DNA of 64,000 bases, from contig JBGAUM010000002.1 of NCBI GenBank assembly GCA_044228625.1, positions 1 through 64,000 of the forward strand, read 5' to 3'. The notes beneath the pieces are model-generated. The model had not been told where the DNA came from and did not search any database. It saw nothing but the letters and a program-made list of their open reading frames with translations. The position numbers and the translations under genes were made by a program. Source of the stretch: UKL13-2 sp044228625. GTDB lineage: Bacteria; Pseudomonadota; Gammaproteobacteria; Burkholderiales; Usitatibacteraceae. Each line of letters opens with the position of its first letter. The first letter of the stretch is position 1. Of this stretch, positions 34,473 to 43,935 are shown one piece after another.

Positions 34473-37400
34473 GTGTTTGCATTTGTGGCCACGGTGAAGT
34501 TCGTGGTCATGCCCAATATCGAGCGTTATCAGGGCGAAATTGTCAGCCGTGTCGCCGCGGCGTCCGGGATGGACGTCTCCGCCAAATCGATCCGTGGGCG
34601 GTGGTCCGGGTTCCGGCCGTGGGTGGACATGGAAGAGGTGGTGTTCCGCGAGCCGCCGGATTCAAAGCTACGACCCGGCGGGCAGGAGGCCCTGCGATTG
34701 CCGTATGTGTCGGCCTCGCTGTCGTGGTGGGCGTTGGCCGTTGCCCAGGTCCGGTTTGGCGAGATCACGGTCGACGCGCCCGCGTTGGCGATTTCCCGGG
34801 GAACGGACGGGCTGTTGTACTTTGCCGGTCGGACGCTCAACGCACCGAAGGATGAGCCGGACGATGGACGGTTCCTGCAATGGCTGCTTGCGCAGGATGG
34901 TCTGGTGATTCGCGATGCCACGCTGACCTGGAACGATGCGCTGACGGAAGCCGGTGAACTGGCGTTTGCCGACGTGAACATCGCCATTCACAAGCGCCGC
35001 AACGGGCATGAGGTCGGGTTTCGTGCGCGGCCCCCGGCAGCGTTGGCGACGTCAATCGAAGTGCGGGCAGCGGTCGATGTGCGGCAGGAGGACGCCCGAT
35101 GGCAAGCGGACGGTACCGTCTATGCGCAGGTCAACGACGCAAGGCTCGACGAAATTCGACGTCATGTCACGGTCCCCAAGGCGATGATTGCCGGTCATGG
35201 CAATGCGCGCATCTGGTTGGATTTTGATACGGCGGCGCCAACGCTTGCCGTTCCCAATGAAGCCATGCGTGCCTCCACGCCACTGCGGGCCATCACCGCC
35301 GACGTGCACTTGAGTGGCGCCAAGGCGAAGCTGGGTGATGACCTTGAACCCCTGGATATTTCGGAACTCTCCGGTCGCCTGGAATATCGCGCCGCCGATG
35401 CTGGATTTACCATGGCCAGCAAGGGGCTGGCCTTGCGCACGGCCAACGGCGTCAAGATGGCCCCGGCCGATTTTTCCCTGACGCTCAAGGACCAGAACGA
35501 TGCGGCGAGAGCCGGTGGCGAAATGACCGGCAATGGCATCGACCTCAAGGTCATGACGGCATTGCTCGAATTCTTTCCCGTCGGAAAGGATGTTCGGCGG
35601 GTGGCCAATGATTTTTCGCCGCGCGGCAGCATTCAGAACACGCGATACGCATGGCGTGGCCCATTGGGATCGCCGACCGGATATGAATTCAAGGGCACCC
35701 TGTCCGGATTTTCCTTGAACCAGTTTGAAAATCTCCCTGGAATTTCCGGATTCACGGGCACCATCGAGGGGAGCGACAAGGGGGGCAAATTTGAGATTGC
35801 CTCGCGCGACTTGGCCTTCGATCTTCCCAAGATCTACGAAGAGCCCCTCCAATTTGCAAAATTCGACGCCAAGGGGAGTTGGTTGCTGGACGCCGATGCG
35901 CTGCGTGTCGACTTGCGCTCACTGGTGCTGGCAAATCCCGACCTGGAAGGCGAGTTTGCAGGCAAATACGAGCGATTTCGCGCCACCGGTGCGCGCGCGA
36001 AGGATGAGCAAGGACCCGGAACCATCGACTTGACGGGCCAGTTCGCACGCATCGATGCGCGGGCCGTGGGACGCTACCTCCATAAAAACGTCAAAGTCGC
36101 GCGCGATTATCTCGAATGGGCGATTCGCGCCGGCGAGGTCAAGGAGGCCCAGCTGATTCTCAAGGGCCCGTTGTACGAATTCCCGTTCAGGGGCGGCACG
36201 GCCGGGCAGTTCCGCATCGCCGGAAACCTCACGGACGTCACATTGCGGCATACCGAAGGCTGGCCCCAAATCAGCGCGATTGGCGGCACCGTCGCCTACG
36301 AGAACACCCATTTCGAGGCGCACGTGGCGAGCGCGCAGGTCTTGTCGACGCGTCTCGGCAAGACGAGTGTCGTGATCGATGACCTGGCGAACCATCCACC
36401 GATGCTGATCATCCAGGGAAGCACGGCGGCGCGGGCCGAAGAGGTCACGCGTTACATCCGCGAAAGCGCCTTGATGAATTCGATCGGCGGCTTCACGCGG
36501 TTCGTGGCGCTCGAGGGTCCCGGAAAACTCGACCTTACGCTGAAGATTCCGCTGGGGAACCCGGAAGTGCACAAGGTGCCGTTCCGCTTCGACGGGCAAT
36601 ACGCGCTCAATCGGGGACGTGCCATGGTCACCATTGGAGACAAGAAGACGGAAGTTGCCAACGTGTCGGGTGCGGTCAGCTTCAGCGAAACAGGCACCAA
36701 GAGTCAAGGCATCACCGGCACGGCGTTTGGATATCCCGCCACGGTGACTTTGGCAGGGACCGGGGAATCCGGCGTCACCACGGAATTCACGGCGCGTGGC
36801 GAATTGGGCGTTGCGACCCCGCTTGGAATGCTGTTGCCGGTCCGCTTGCCGCAACAGGTGACCGGGACGGTCGATTTGACCGGAAAGATCACCGGAAAAT
36901 CAGCAGGCACGGAAATCCAGATCGCCTCCAACTTGATTGGGGCGACCTCGACCTTGCCATTCCCGCTGGCCAAGCGCGCGGAGGAACCGCGCAAGTTGCA
37001 ACTCACGTTTTCGAATGCGGGTCAGGCCAGTGAGCAGATCCGGTTGTCATTGGCGGGCAACACGACGCCGCAAGGCGATTCGCCTGAGTCGCGCGTCGAT
37101 GCGCAATTCCGGCGGCGCGTGGAAGGTGTCGAGGCCAACGGCGCGTTTCGGGGAGGGGTGGCCAGTGTGGGTGAAGTCGTGGGGGCGCGTCCGATTCCCG
37201 ATGGCATGTGGCTGGTGGGATCGATGCCGCAACTTGATTTCGATGCTTGGCGCAAGGCCGTGGATGCCTTTGAGCCGCCGGCCCCCGCAGGGAGCGTGGC
37301 GGCCGATACTGCAAAGGCTGAGTCTCCCATCGCGGGTTTCGATTTCAAGCTCGGCCAATTGATCGCCTATGGACGTCCGTTCAAGGAATTGACCATCAAG

Positions 37401-38416
37401 GGCCGCCACGCCGGTGAGGATTGGCGCCTGAATGTCGAGAGTGCCGAGGCGCAGGGCGACTTTTCATGGCGCGCGGCATCGCTGGCGGACCGGGGGGTGG
37501 TGCGTGCCCGCCTGACCCGGTTGTCGATTGCGGATGAATTGCCGATGTCTGCACCGCCTTCGGCTCAGGCGGCGCAAGCCGAGGCCGAGAAGACCGACTT
37601 GCCGGCCTTTGACATCGTGGCGGAAAGATTCACGATGTCCGACAAATTCCTGGGCAAGCTCGAATTCAAGGCGACTCCCCTCGGTGCCAATTGGAAAATC
37701 GACCAAATGGACATCACGAACGGTCACGCAGCACTCAAAGCCAACGGCATCTACCAACGGTACGGCGACCCGCAGAAACCCGACGGCCGCCCCCGCACCG
37801 CGCTCGATTTCAACCTTGAGAGCTCAAATCTCAACGCATTGCTGGCCCAATTTGGGTATCAGGACCAATTGCGCGGCGGCAAGGGAAAGTTGGATGGCAA
37901 GCTCGCCTGGCCCGGACATGCGTTCCAATTCAGGACGGCGAATCTATCCGGGCAGATGCATTTGGAAGCCAGCGATGGCCAGTTTGGTTGTCCCTAGATT
38001 TTCGCGATATCTACGATGACGGGTTGGCGTTCCGGCGGATCAATGCCGACGTGGCCATTGCCAACGGGGTCATGAGCACTGAGAACTTCGAATTGAAGGG
38101 GCCGGCAGCCTTCATCCAGTTATCCGGTTCCATCTCGCTGCCGGCGGAGACGGTGGCGATGCGCGCGCAAGTCTTTCCGCTGGTGGGAGAGGGGGCGGCC
38201 TTGGGCGCAATTGTCCTGGTCAACCCTGCGGTCGGCGCAGGCGTGTGGCTGGTGTCGAAACTCTTCCAGGAAGCCATTTCCTATGAGGTCATGATTATGG
38301 GATCATGGACCAATCCCGAGGTCACCACGGTCAAAAAGAATCGCGACAAACCCAAGAAAGAATCAGAACAGGTGAAGCCCGCCGCCGCGGGGGACGAGGC
38401 GAAAAAGGCATCATGA
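34473..38416 (+). pseudogene. yhdP: YhdP family (AsmA-like, TIGR02099) protein, frameshifted by an internal deletion
   Basis: A ~1300-residue inner-membrane-anchored periplasmic protein of the YhdP/AsmA-like family, proposed bridge-type lipid-transfer proteins between inner and outer membrane. The body is intact to codon GQF at 37983. The family segment that normally links GxF to LxLDFRD (about 23 residues, LKxxPGAGxLLGLLSLQxLPRR-like) is missing, and LSLDFRDIYDDGLAFRRINA continues in a shifted frame to 38416 (ending FQEAISYEVMIMGSW and a Lys-rich tail). The N-terminus is also odd: the membrane helix runs upstream of the GTG at 34473 (KTCYWSAIAFGLVVFAFVAT in frame), but no ATG, GTG or TTG exists back to the in-frame stop at 34347. 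The start used is therefore uncertain. The stop overlaps the nitrilase start by ATGA. Confidence 0.8.
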
Positions 38417-39282
38417 TCATTACCAAGCAAACCGGGCAGGTGCCTGACGCCTTGCTGAAGGCGGCACAATCCACACAATCCTTCTTTCGCGTCGCGGCCA
38501 TCCAGATGGCCAGTGGCCCGAATGTGAAAGCCAACCTTGAAGAGGCCGGGCGCCTCGTCGACATGGCGGCCTCCACCGGCGCCCGCGTGATCGTGCTGCC
38601 CGAATATTTTTGCATCATGGGCCTGAAAGACACCGACAAGGTGGCGGTGGCCGAGGTTCCCGGTGAAGGCCCCATCCAGCAGTGGTTGTCTGAAACTGCC
38701 GCAAAGCATCGCGTCTATCTGATTGGCGGATCCGTGCCGATCAAATCAAACGTGCCGGGCAAGGTGCGCAATGCCTGTTTGGTGTACGACAAGGAAGGCG
38801 CGCTGGCAGCCCGCTATGACAAGATCCATTTGTTCAACCTGCAACTGGGCTCGGAGAATTTTTCCGAGGAGCGGACCATTGAACCGGGCAATGAGGTGGT
38901 GACGGTCCATACGCCCTATGGAAAGATCGGCCTGTCCATCTGCTATGACTTGCGTTTCCCCGAGCTCTATCGCGCCATGGGGGAGGTGGACATCCTGATC
39001 GTGCCCTCGGCGTTTACAGCCACCACTGGCAAGGCACATTGGGAAGCCTTGATCCGCGCGCGGGCCATCGAGAATCTCGCCTATGTCATCGCACCTGCGC
39101 AAGGCGGTTTCCATGTCAGTGGCCGCGAGACGCACGGCGATTCAATGATCGTCGACCCGTGGGGTGTGGTGCTCGATCGGCTGCCGCGGGGTTCCGGCGT
39201 TGTGGTAGCGGGCATCAATCCCCATTATCAGCAGACCGTCCGCAAGAGCTTGCCGGCGCTGACCCATCGCACGCTGAAGTAA
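38413..39282 (+). CDS. Carbon-nitrogen hydrolase (Nit1-like deaminated-glutathione amidase family)
   Basis: 289 residues from ATG 38413, which overlaps the yhdP stop as ATGA; this supports the start over an upstream in-frame ATG. It has the complete nitrilase triad: Glu in VLPEYFCIMG, Lys in YDKIHLFNLQ and Cys in SICYDLRFPELYRAMG. The sequence type is closest to the Nit1/Nit2-like amidases that hydrolyse deaminated glutathione; other C-N hydrolases cannot be excluded. Cytoplasmic. Co-transcribed with yhdP; in many betaproteobacteria the same pair is followed by tldD, but here it is not. Confidence 0.88.
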   Translation: MIITKQTGQVPDALLKAAQSTQSFFRVAAIQMASGPNVKANLEEAGRLVDMAASTGARVIVLPEYFCIMGLKDTDKVAVAEVPGEGPIQQWLSETAAKHRVYLIGGSVPIKSNVPGKVRNACLVYDKEGALAARYDKIHLFNLQLGSENFSEERTIEPGNEVVTVHTPYGKIGLSICYDLRFPELYRAMGEVDILIVPSAFTATTGKAHWEALIRARAIENLAYVIAPAQGGFHVSGRETHGDSMIVDPWGVVLDRLPRGSGVVVAGINPHYQQTVRKSLPALTHRTLK

Positions 39283-39347
39283 CACGCCTTCCGTGGCCGT
39301 CCTGCTGAATGAGGCGATCGCCAGCAGCGATCCATCGGTGCGTTGAT

Positions 39348-39704
39348 CTATGGCGCTTCCCGCCACTGCCCCTTTTCATTTAGCAACACTTTGTCGTCCT
39401 TCAGGACCGACAACTCACCTGCCTCGGTGACCCTATACTTCGTGGATCCATTGCGAAATTCCCAGCCCACAAAGCGGCAGGGGGTGACACCATCCTTGCA
39501 AAGCGTGTGCATGGTTTTCCCGCGCAGGACGATGCGCTTGCCGGACTTTTTGTTCTTGCTTGTATAGGTGACGTCGTCGCAGGAGACATTTCCTTCCGCG
39601 CACTTGGTTTCGATGCCGATGACAAAGGACTGGGTTTCCAGCGTTTCTGCATGCAGCGTGTTTGCGGCGAACAAAGCGGCGATTGCCGCAATCAAGTTTC
39701 TCAA
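39348..39704 (-). CDS. Small secreted Cys-containing protein of unknown function
   Basis: 118 residues from a TTG at 39704, chosen because a Shine-Dalgarno-like GGGA lies seven bases upstream and the signal peptide (RNLIAAIAALFAANTLHA) starts there. The in-frame ATG at 39782 would add an unlikely 26-residue basic extension. The mature part contains four Cys (ETKCAEGNVSCDD; HTLCKDGVTPCRF) likely to form two disulfides, and ends in a beta-rich region (KYRVTEAGELSVLKDDKVLL). Periplasmic. No family recognised. Confidence 0.62.
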   Translation of the reverse strand: MRNLIAAIAALFAANTLHAETLETQSFVIGIETKCAEGNVSCDDVTYTSKNKKSGKRIVLRGKTMHTLCKDGVTPCRFVGWEFRNGSTKYRVTEAGELSVLKDDKVLLNEKGQWREAP

Positions 39705-40066
39705 GGTGATTCCCGAGTCGACGTCTTGCCCCCGATTTTTGCATGGCAGCCTTGACCACCGGGGGCGATGTTGCGGGCTCATGACCGCGCCATGCGTCTG
39801 CCTTGCGGGAGTTCCCGGTGTCGACGAAATGTACGGAATCAGGCCTGCTTTGCAATGGTGTCATCCTTCATACCACGTCGACGCAACACCGCGCCAGGTC
39901 TTCAGCAGAGATCGGCCAGCAGGATATCGAGCGCGGTGAGCCTGGCACAAAACAAGTCGAGAAAGGGCTCAGTATGGGGACTGAAATGGGCTAAAATCGA
40001 CGATTCCGCCAATCGGTCGCTGTCCCGGCGCCAACGGCACTTTTTCCAGAAAATTCAAACAGTTCC
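39705..40066. other. 362-bp divergent intergenic interval
   Basis: It holds the 5' region of the small secreted gene and the ppiD promoter region, with a -10-like TAAAAT at 39992-39997. No gene, repeat or stable hairpin was recognised. Confidence 0.5.
39992..39997 (+). promoter_or_regulatory. Possible -10 box of ppiD
   Basis: TAAAAT followed by CGACG, about 70 bp before the ppiD ATG. There is no good -35 box at normal spacing. Confidence 0.35.
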
Positions 40067-41968
40067 ATGCTAGAGACCATCCGCCAAGCCACGCAGACCT
40101 GGCTCGCCAAGGCGATTCTTGTCGTCATCACCGTTCCCTTTGCGCTTTGGGGGATCGAATCGTATGTCCGCACCGACCCCAAGCTCGACTCCGTTGCCAA
40201 GGTCGGCAAGGTCGAGATTTCGCAGAATGAGTTCAATGAAGCCGTGCGCGGTCAGATTGAACAGATGAAGCGCCAGTTTGGTGGGCAGGTAGACACCAAC
40301 CTGCTGGACACCCCGGAGATGCGCAAGTCCATGCTCGATTCGCTGATCGACCAGAAATTGTTCGCGCAAGTCGCGCTGTCGTCGGGCGCCACGGTGAGCG
40401 ACGCTGCATTGCGTGAGCGCATTGCCAGCGAAGCCCCGTTCCAGCGCGACGGCCAGTTTTCGCCCGAGCAATACCAGTTGTACTTGAAATCTCAGGGCAT
40501 GTCCGCCGTGGCTTTTGAAAACCTGGTGCGCAAGGATCTCGAGCGCAACCAGTTCGCCGGCAGCCTGCTGAACACGCATTTCGTGTCCAACGCCAGTGTG
40601 GAGGCCTACCGTGCCGCGTCGGAACAAGCGCGCGAGGTGTCTGTCGTGAATTTCACGCCGGAACAGTTCAACGCCAACGTCAAGATCACCACTGAACACG
40701 CCAAGGCTGAATACGAGAAGAACAAGGCCAACTACACCATTCCCGAGCAGGTGCGCGCCGAGTACGTGGAACTCTCCGCCGATGCCTTGGCCCCCACGAT
40801 TGCCGTGCCGCCGGAAGAGGTGAAGGCCTTTTACGAGGCGAATGCCAGCCGATTCATCCAAAAGGAAGAGCGCAAGGCCAGCCACATCCTGATCAACGCG
40901 GCGAAAGATGCCAAGGAAGATGTGAAAAAGGCTGCCAAAGCCAAGGCGGACGAAGTGTTTGCCTTGGCCAAGAAAGACCCCAAGTCGTTCGCCGAGCTGG
41001 CCAAGAAGTATTCCCAGGATCCGGGTTCAGCCAACAATGGCGGAGACCTAGGCTTTTTTGGCCGCGGCCAGATGGTGAAGCCGTTTGAGGACGCCGCGTT
41101 TGGCGCCAAGAAGGACGAACTGGTGGGTCCGGTGTTGTCCGACTTCGGGTATCACATCATCGTGGTCAAGGACATTCGCCCGGAAAAGGGCAAGTCCCTC
41201 GCAGAAGCGACGCCGGAAATTGAAGGCGAACTCAAGAAAGCCAAGGCCTCGCGCAAGTTTGCGGAAATCTCCGAAAAATTTGCCAATGCTGCCTACGAGC
41301 AATCGGGCAGCCTTAAGGGCGCCGCCGACGTGGCGGGCCTGACCATCCGGCAGTCGCCGTGGATGAGCAAGACCGGCGGCATCCCGCCGTTCAACAATCC
41401 CAAACTTTCCGCCGCATTGTTCTCGGACGAAGTCCTGAAAAACAAGCGCAACACGGAAGCCGTGGATATCGGGCAGAACACGCTCGTGGTGGCACGCTTG
41501 CTGGAACTCAAGCCTTCGACCGTTCGCCCATTTGAAGAAGTGGAAAAGGGCATCGTAGCAAAGCTGACGCGTGAGGAAGCCGGCAAACTCGCCAAGAAAG
41601 AAGGCGAAACCAGGCTCGCGCAGGCCAAGGAGGGCAAAGGCGATGTGAAGTGGCCGGCTGCGTTGGCTGTCAGCCGTGCCAATCCGGGAGGGCTTTTTCC
41701 ACACATCATTGATGCCGCATTGAAGGCCGATACGTCCAAGCTGCCGGTCGTCGTCGGGGTGGAAAATCCAGCTGGCGGCTATTCCCTCGTGCAAATCAGC
41801 AAGGTGGTCGAGCCCTCGGCTGCAGACGAGGCAAAGCTCAAATCGATCAAGAATCGTGTGGCGCAAACGTTGTCACAAGCCGAAGTCCAGTCGCTGGTGG
41901 CGCAGGCGCGTTCTGCGACCTCGGTCTCCGTCGCCAAGGACGCCACGACCAGGAAAGACCAGCGCTAA
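40067..41968 (+). CDS. ppiD: SurA N-terminal domain/PpiD-type periplasmic peptidyl-prolyl isomerase
   Basis: 633 residues. A single N-terminal membrane anchor (WLAKAILVVITVPFALWGIE, residues ~12-31) holds a large periplasmic domain. The SurA_N-like region includes VGKVEISQNEFNEAVRGQIE, and a parvulin rotamase domain around residues 268-365 carries KASHILI, YSQDPGSANNGGDLGFFGRG and VGPVLSDFGYHIIVV. PpiD assists folding of newly translocated envelope proteins near the Sec translocon. A strong terminator follows the stop. Typical length. Monocistronic. Confidence 0.93.
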   Translation: MLETIRQATQTWLAKAILVVITVPFALWGIESYVRTDPKLDSVAKVGKVEISQNEFNEAVRGQIEQMKRQFGGQVDTNLLDTPEMRKSMLDSLIDQKLFAQVALSSGATVSDAALRERIASEAPFQRDGQFSPEQYQLYLKSQGMSAVAFENLVRKDLERNQFAGSLLNTHFVSNASVEAYRAASEQAREVSVVNFTPEQFNANVKITTEHAKAEYEKNKANYTIPEQVRAEYVELSADALAPTIAVPPEEVKAFYEANASRFIQKEERKASHILINAAKDAKEDVKKAAKAKADEVFALAKKDPKSFAELAKKYSQDPGSANNGGDLGFFGRGQMVKPFEDAAFGAKKDELVGPVLSDFGYHIIVVKDIRPEKGKSLAEATPEIEGELKKAKASRKFAEISEKFANAAYEQSGSLKGAADVAGLTIRQSPWMSKTGGIPPFNNPKLSAALFSDEVLKNKRNTEAVDIGQNTLVVARLLELKPSTVRPFEEVEKGIVAKLTREEAGKLAKKEGETRLAQAKEGKGDVKWPAALAVSRANPGGLFPHIIDAALKADTSKLPVVVGVENPAGGYSLVQISKVVEPSAADEAKLKSIKNRVAQTLSQAEVQSLVAQARSATSVSVAKDATTRKDQR

Positions 41969-41990
41969 GCATTGAAGCGTTGAAGTGAAG

Positions 41991-42016
41991 AAGGGCGCGC
42001 CAATGAGCGCGCCCTT
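41991..42016 (+). terminator. Intrinsic terminator after ppiD
   Basis: Perfect 10-bp stem AAGGGCGCGC/GCGCGCCCTT with loop CAATGA, followed by TGTCCTTTGG. It starts 22 bp after the ppiD stop and lies between convergent genes, so it may serve both strands. Confidence 0.8.
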
Positions 42017-42061
42017 TGTCCTTTGGCCCCGCGCTTGCCGAGGCCCGCCATCGCACGACGC

Positions 42062-42925
42062 CTATTTCATGCCGGCGGCGTTGCGTGGATTGGCAAGTTG
42101 CTGCATGTCTTCGAGGCGCGCATCGAACAATGGCTTGAACGCTGCGTGGGTGAAGATCCAGAAACGGCCATCGCGAATGGCGTCAAACGTCTGGGCAGCA
42201 ACGTCTGCAGGCGTGAGTTTTCCCGTCTCCACGGCCTTGGTGATCATCGCCTGCGCCTTCATCATGGACGCGGTTGGCGCGGACTTCGCCTGCACATCGG
42301 CGGGCCGGTTGCGGTGGGAGTTCGCAATCCCGCTCGGGGTAAATCCGGGGCACAGCACCGACGCCTTGACTTGCGGACTGACCAAGCCGAGATCGTGATG
42401 CAAGGTCTCCGATAGTGCGACCACTGCATGCTTGGAGACGTTGTAAATCCCGAGCAACGGGGGCGTCAGCAGTCCGGCGACCGACGCCACATTCACGATG
42501 TGACCTTCGAAATCCGGGTCGCGTTGGGCGGCTTCCAGCATCAGCGGCGTGAAAATGCGGACGCCATGCACCACGCCCATGACGTTGACGCGCATGACCC
42601 ACTCCCAATCCTCCGGGGTGTTTTCCCAGATGAATCCCCCACAGCCCACGCCGGCATTGTTGAACACGCAATGCACGCCACCGAATTCTTCTTGGGCCAA
42701 GCGGGCCAGTTCTTCAAAGTGGGCGGGCTTCGATACATCGCCGGCCAGCACGGCCACCCGGGCGCCACTTTGCGCCAACTCGCCGCGCGTTTTTTCCAGC
42801 GCCGCGGCGTCGATGTCGGACAACACGATCGACAAGCCCAATTGGTGGGCGCGATCCGCAAAGGCGCGGCCGAGGCCACCCGCACCGCCGGTGATGACGG
42901 CGACTTTTCCGCTGAAAGACTTCAT
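42062..42925 (-). CDS. SDR family oxidoreductase
   Basis: 287 residues from ATG 42925. Classical SDR: TGGAGGLGRAFA near residue 12, Asp in VLSDIDAAAL favouring NAD, NNAGVGCGG, VNVASVAG and YNVSKHAV as the catalytic Tyr-Lys pair. The C-terminal extension (THAAFKPLFDARLEDMQQLA) resembles SDRs that act on hydrophobic or cyclic substrates. The substrate is unknown. Cytoplasmic. It lies downstream of fabI on the same strand but is separated by an 86-bp interval carrying a dispersed repeat, so it may have its own transcript. Confidence 0.85.
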   Translation of the reverse strand: MKSFSGKVAVITGGAGGLGRAFADRAHQLGLSIVLSDIDAAALEKTRGELAQSGARVAVLAGDVSKPAHFEELARLAQEEFGGVHCVFNNAGVGCGGFIWENTPEDWEWVMRVNVMGVVHGVRIFTPLMLEAAQRDPDFEGHIVNVASVAGLLTPPLLGIYNVSKHAVVALSETLHHDLGLVSPQVKASVLCPGFTPSGIANSHRNRPADVQAKSAPTASMMKAQAMITKAVETGKLTPADVAAQTFDAIRDGRFWIFTHAAFKPLFDARLEDMQQLANPRNAAGMK

Positions 42926-42939
42926 GGATGAATTCCCCG

Positions 42940-43003
42940 AAACTCTATGGAGGACGCGGCTTGCAGGACGGTTCTGCCTGAAACACCGCGCCGGTTCTTG
43001 TGT
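42940..43003 (-). repeat. Dispersed intergenic palindrome, copy 6
   Basis: On the minus strand it reads ACACAAGAACCGGCGCGG, then TGTTTCAGGCAGAACC and GTCCTCCATAGAGTTTCG. It is more diverged than copies 2 and 5, especially at the second end. It lies between fabI (3' end) and the SDR gene (start 42925), within the SDR leader. Confidence 0.55.
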
Positions 43004-43011
43004 TTTTGATT

Positions 43012-43800
43012 TCAGCCGGTGGGCATGCCGCTCGCAATGACGTTGAAGCCGCAATCGACGTAGGTGATTTCGCCGGTGACCGCGCTGGCCAGGTCGCTCA
43101 TCAGGAAGGCGGCCACGTTGCCGACTTCTTCCTGCGTGACATTGCGCCGCAGCGGCGCTTGTTCTTCGAAGAACTTGAGCATCTTTCCAAAACCGCCGAT
43201 GCCGGCCGCTGCCAGGGTCTTGATCGGCCCGGCGGAAATTGCATTCGCACGGATACCCCGTGGGCCCAGGCTCGCTGCCAGGTAGCGTGTCACGGCTTCC
43301 AGGCTCGCCTTGGCCGTACCCATCGTGTTGTAGTTGGGCACCGCGCGTTCGGCACCCAGGTAGGAGAGCGTCAAAACTGCGGCATTGCGCCCCTCCATCA
43401 GCGGCAACGCGGCCTTGGCCATTGCTGCGTAGCTGTACGAGGAAATGTCGTGCGCCATGAGGAAACTCTCGCGCGACAGGCCGTCGAGGAAATCTCCATG
43501 GATCGCTTCCTTGGGCGCAAAGGCGATGGCGTGCACAAAGCCATCCAGCCCGCCCCATTCCTTGCCCAGCGCGTCGAAACACCCCGCAATTTCGGCATCC
43601 TTGGTCACGTCGCAGGGCAACACGATCTTGCCTTCGAAGTCCGGCGCCAGCCGCTCCACGCGCTCGCGAATGCCTTCGCCTGCATAGGTGAACGCCAGTT
43701 CGGCGCCTTCGCGCTTCATCGCCGTGGCGATGCCGTAGGCGATGGACCGGTTCGACAGCAACCCGGTGATGAGGAACTTTTTGCCGGCCAGAAAGCCCAT
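43012..43800 (-). CDS. fabI: Enoyl-[acyl-carrier-protein] reductase (NADH)
   Basis: 262 residues. It performs the last reduction of the fatty-acid elongation cycle and is the target of triclosan-type inhibitors. The divergent SDR signature is present: GLLSNRSIAYGIATAMKREG, HAIAFAPKE, and the active site NYNTMGTAKASLEA (Tyr-x6-Lys). The cap region SAGPIKTLAAAGI follows. AGGAGA lies ten bases before the ATG. Standard length. Divergent from the ABC transporter operon. Confidence 0.95.
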   Translation of the reverse strand: MGFLAGKKFLITGLLSNRSIAYGIATAMKREGAELAFTYAGEGIRERVERLAPDFEGKIVLPCDVTKDAEIAGCFDALGKEWGGLDGFVHAIAFAPKEAIHGDFLDGLSRESFLMAHDISSYSYAAMAKAALPLMEGRNAAVLTLSYLGAERAVPNYNTMGTAKASLEAVTRYLAASLGPRGIRANAISAGPIKTLAAAGIGGFGKMLKFFEEQAPLRRNVTQEEVGNVAAFLMSDLASAVTGEITYVDCGFNVIASGMPTG

Positions 43801-43901
43801 GGAATGTCTCCTGAAAATCGTGCCCGGAGTTTAGCCCAAAGGGGCGCATTTTCCGCTCTGGAAACGGGCAAATCGCTACAACCCGTTGCGAACGATTCCG
43901 G

Positions 43902-43907
43902 TATAGT
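43902..43907 (+). promoter_or_regulatory. Possible -10 box of the peptide transporter operon
   Basis: TATAGT followed by TAGCCCGC, 29 bp before the ATG of the first binding protein. No strong -35 box at 16-18 bp. Confidence 0.35.
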
Positions 43908-43935
43908 TAGCCCGCTTTTTTCCCATGGTTGCCCG

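Noticed and set aside
43000..43935. Upstream extension of the first binding protein frame across fabI
   Set aside because: It is antisense to fabI, and the real start at 43936 opens directly into a signal peptide.
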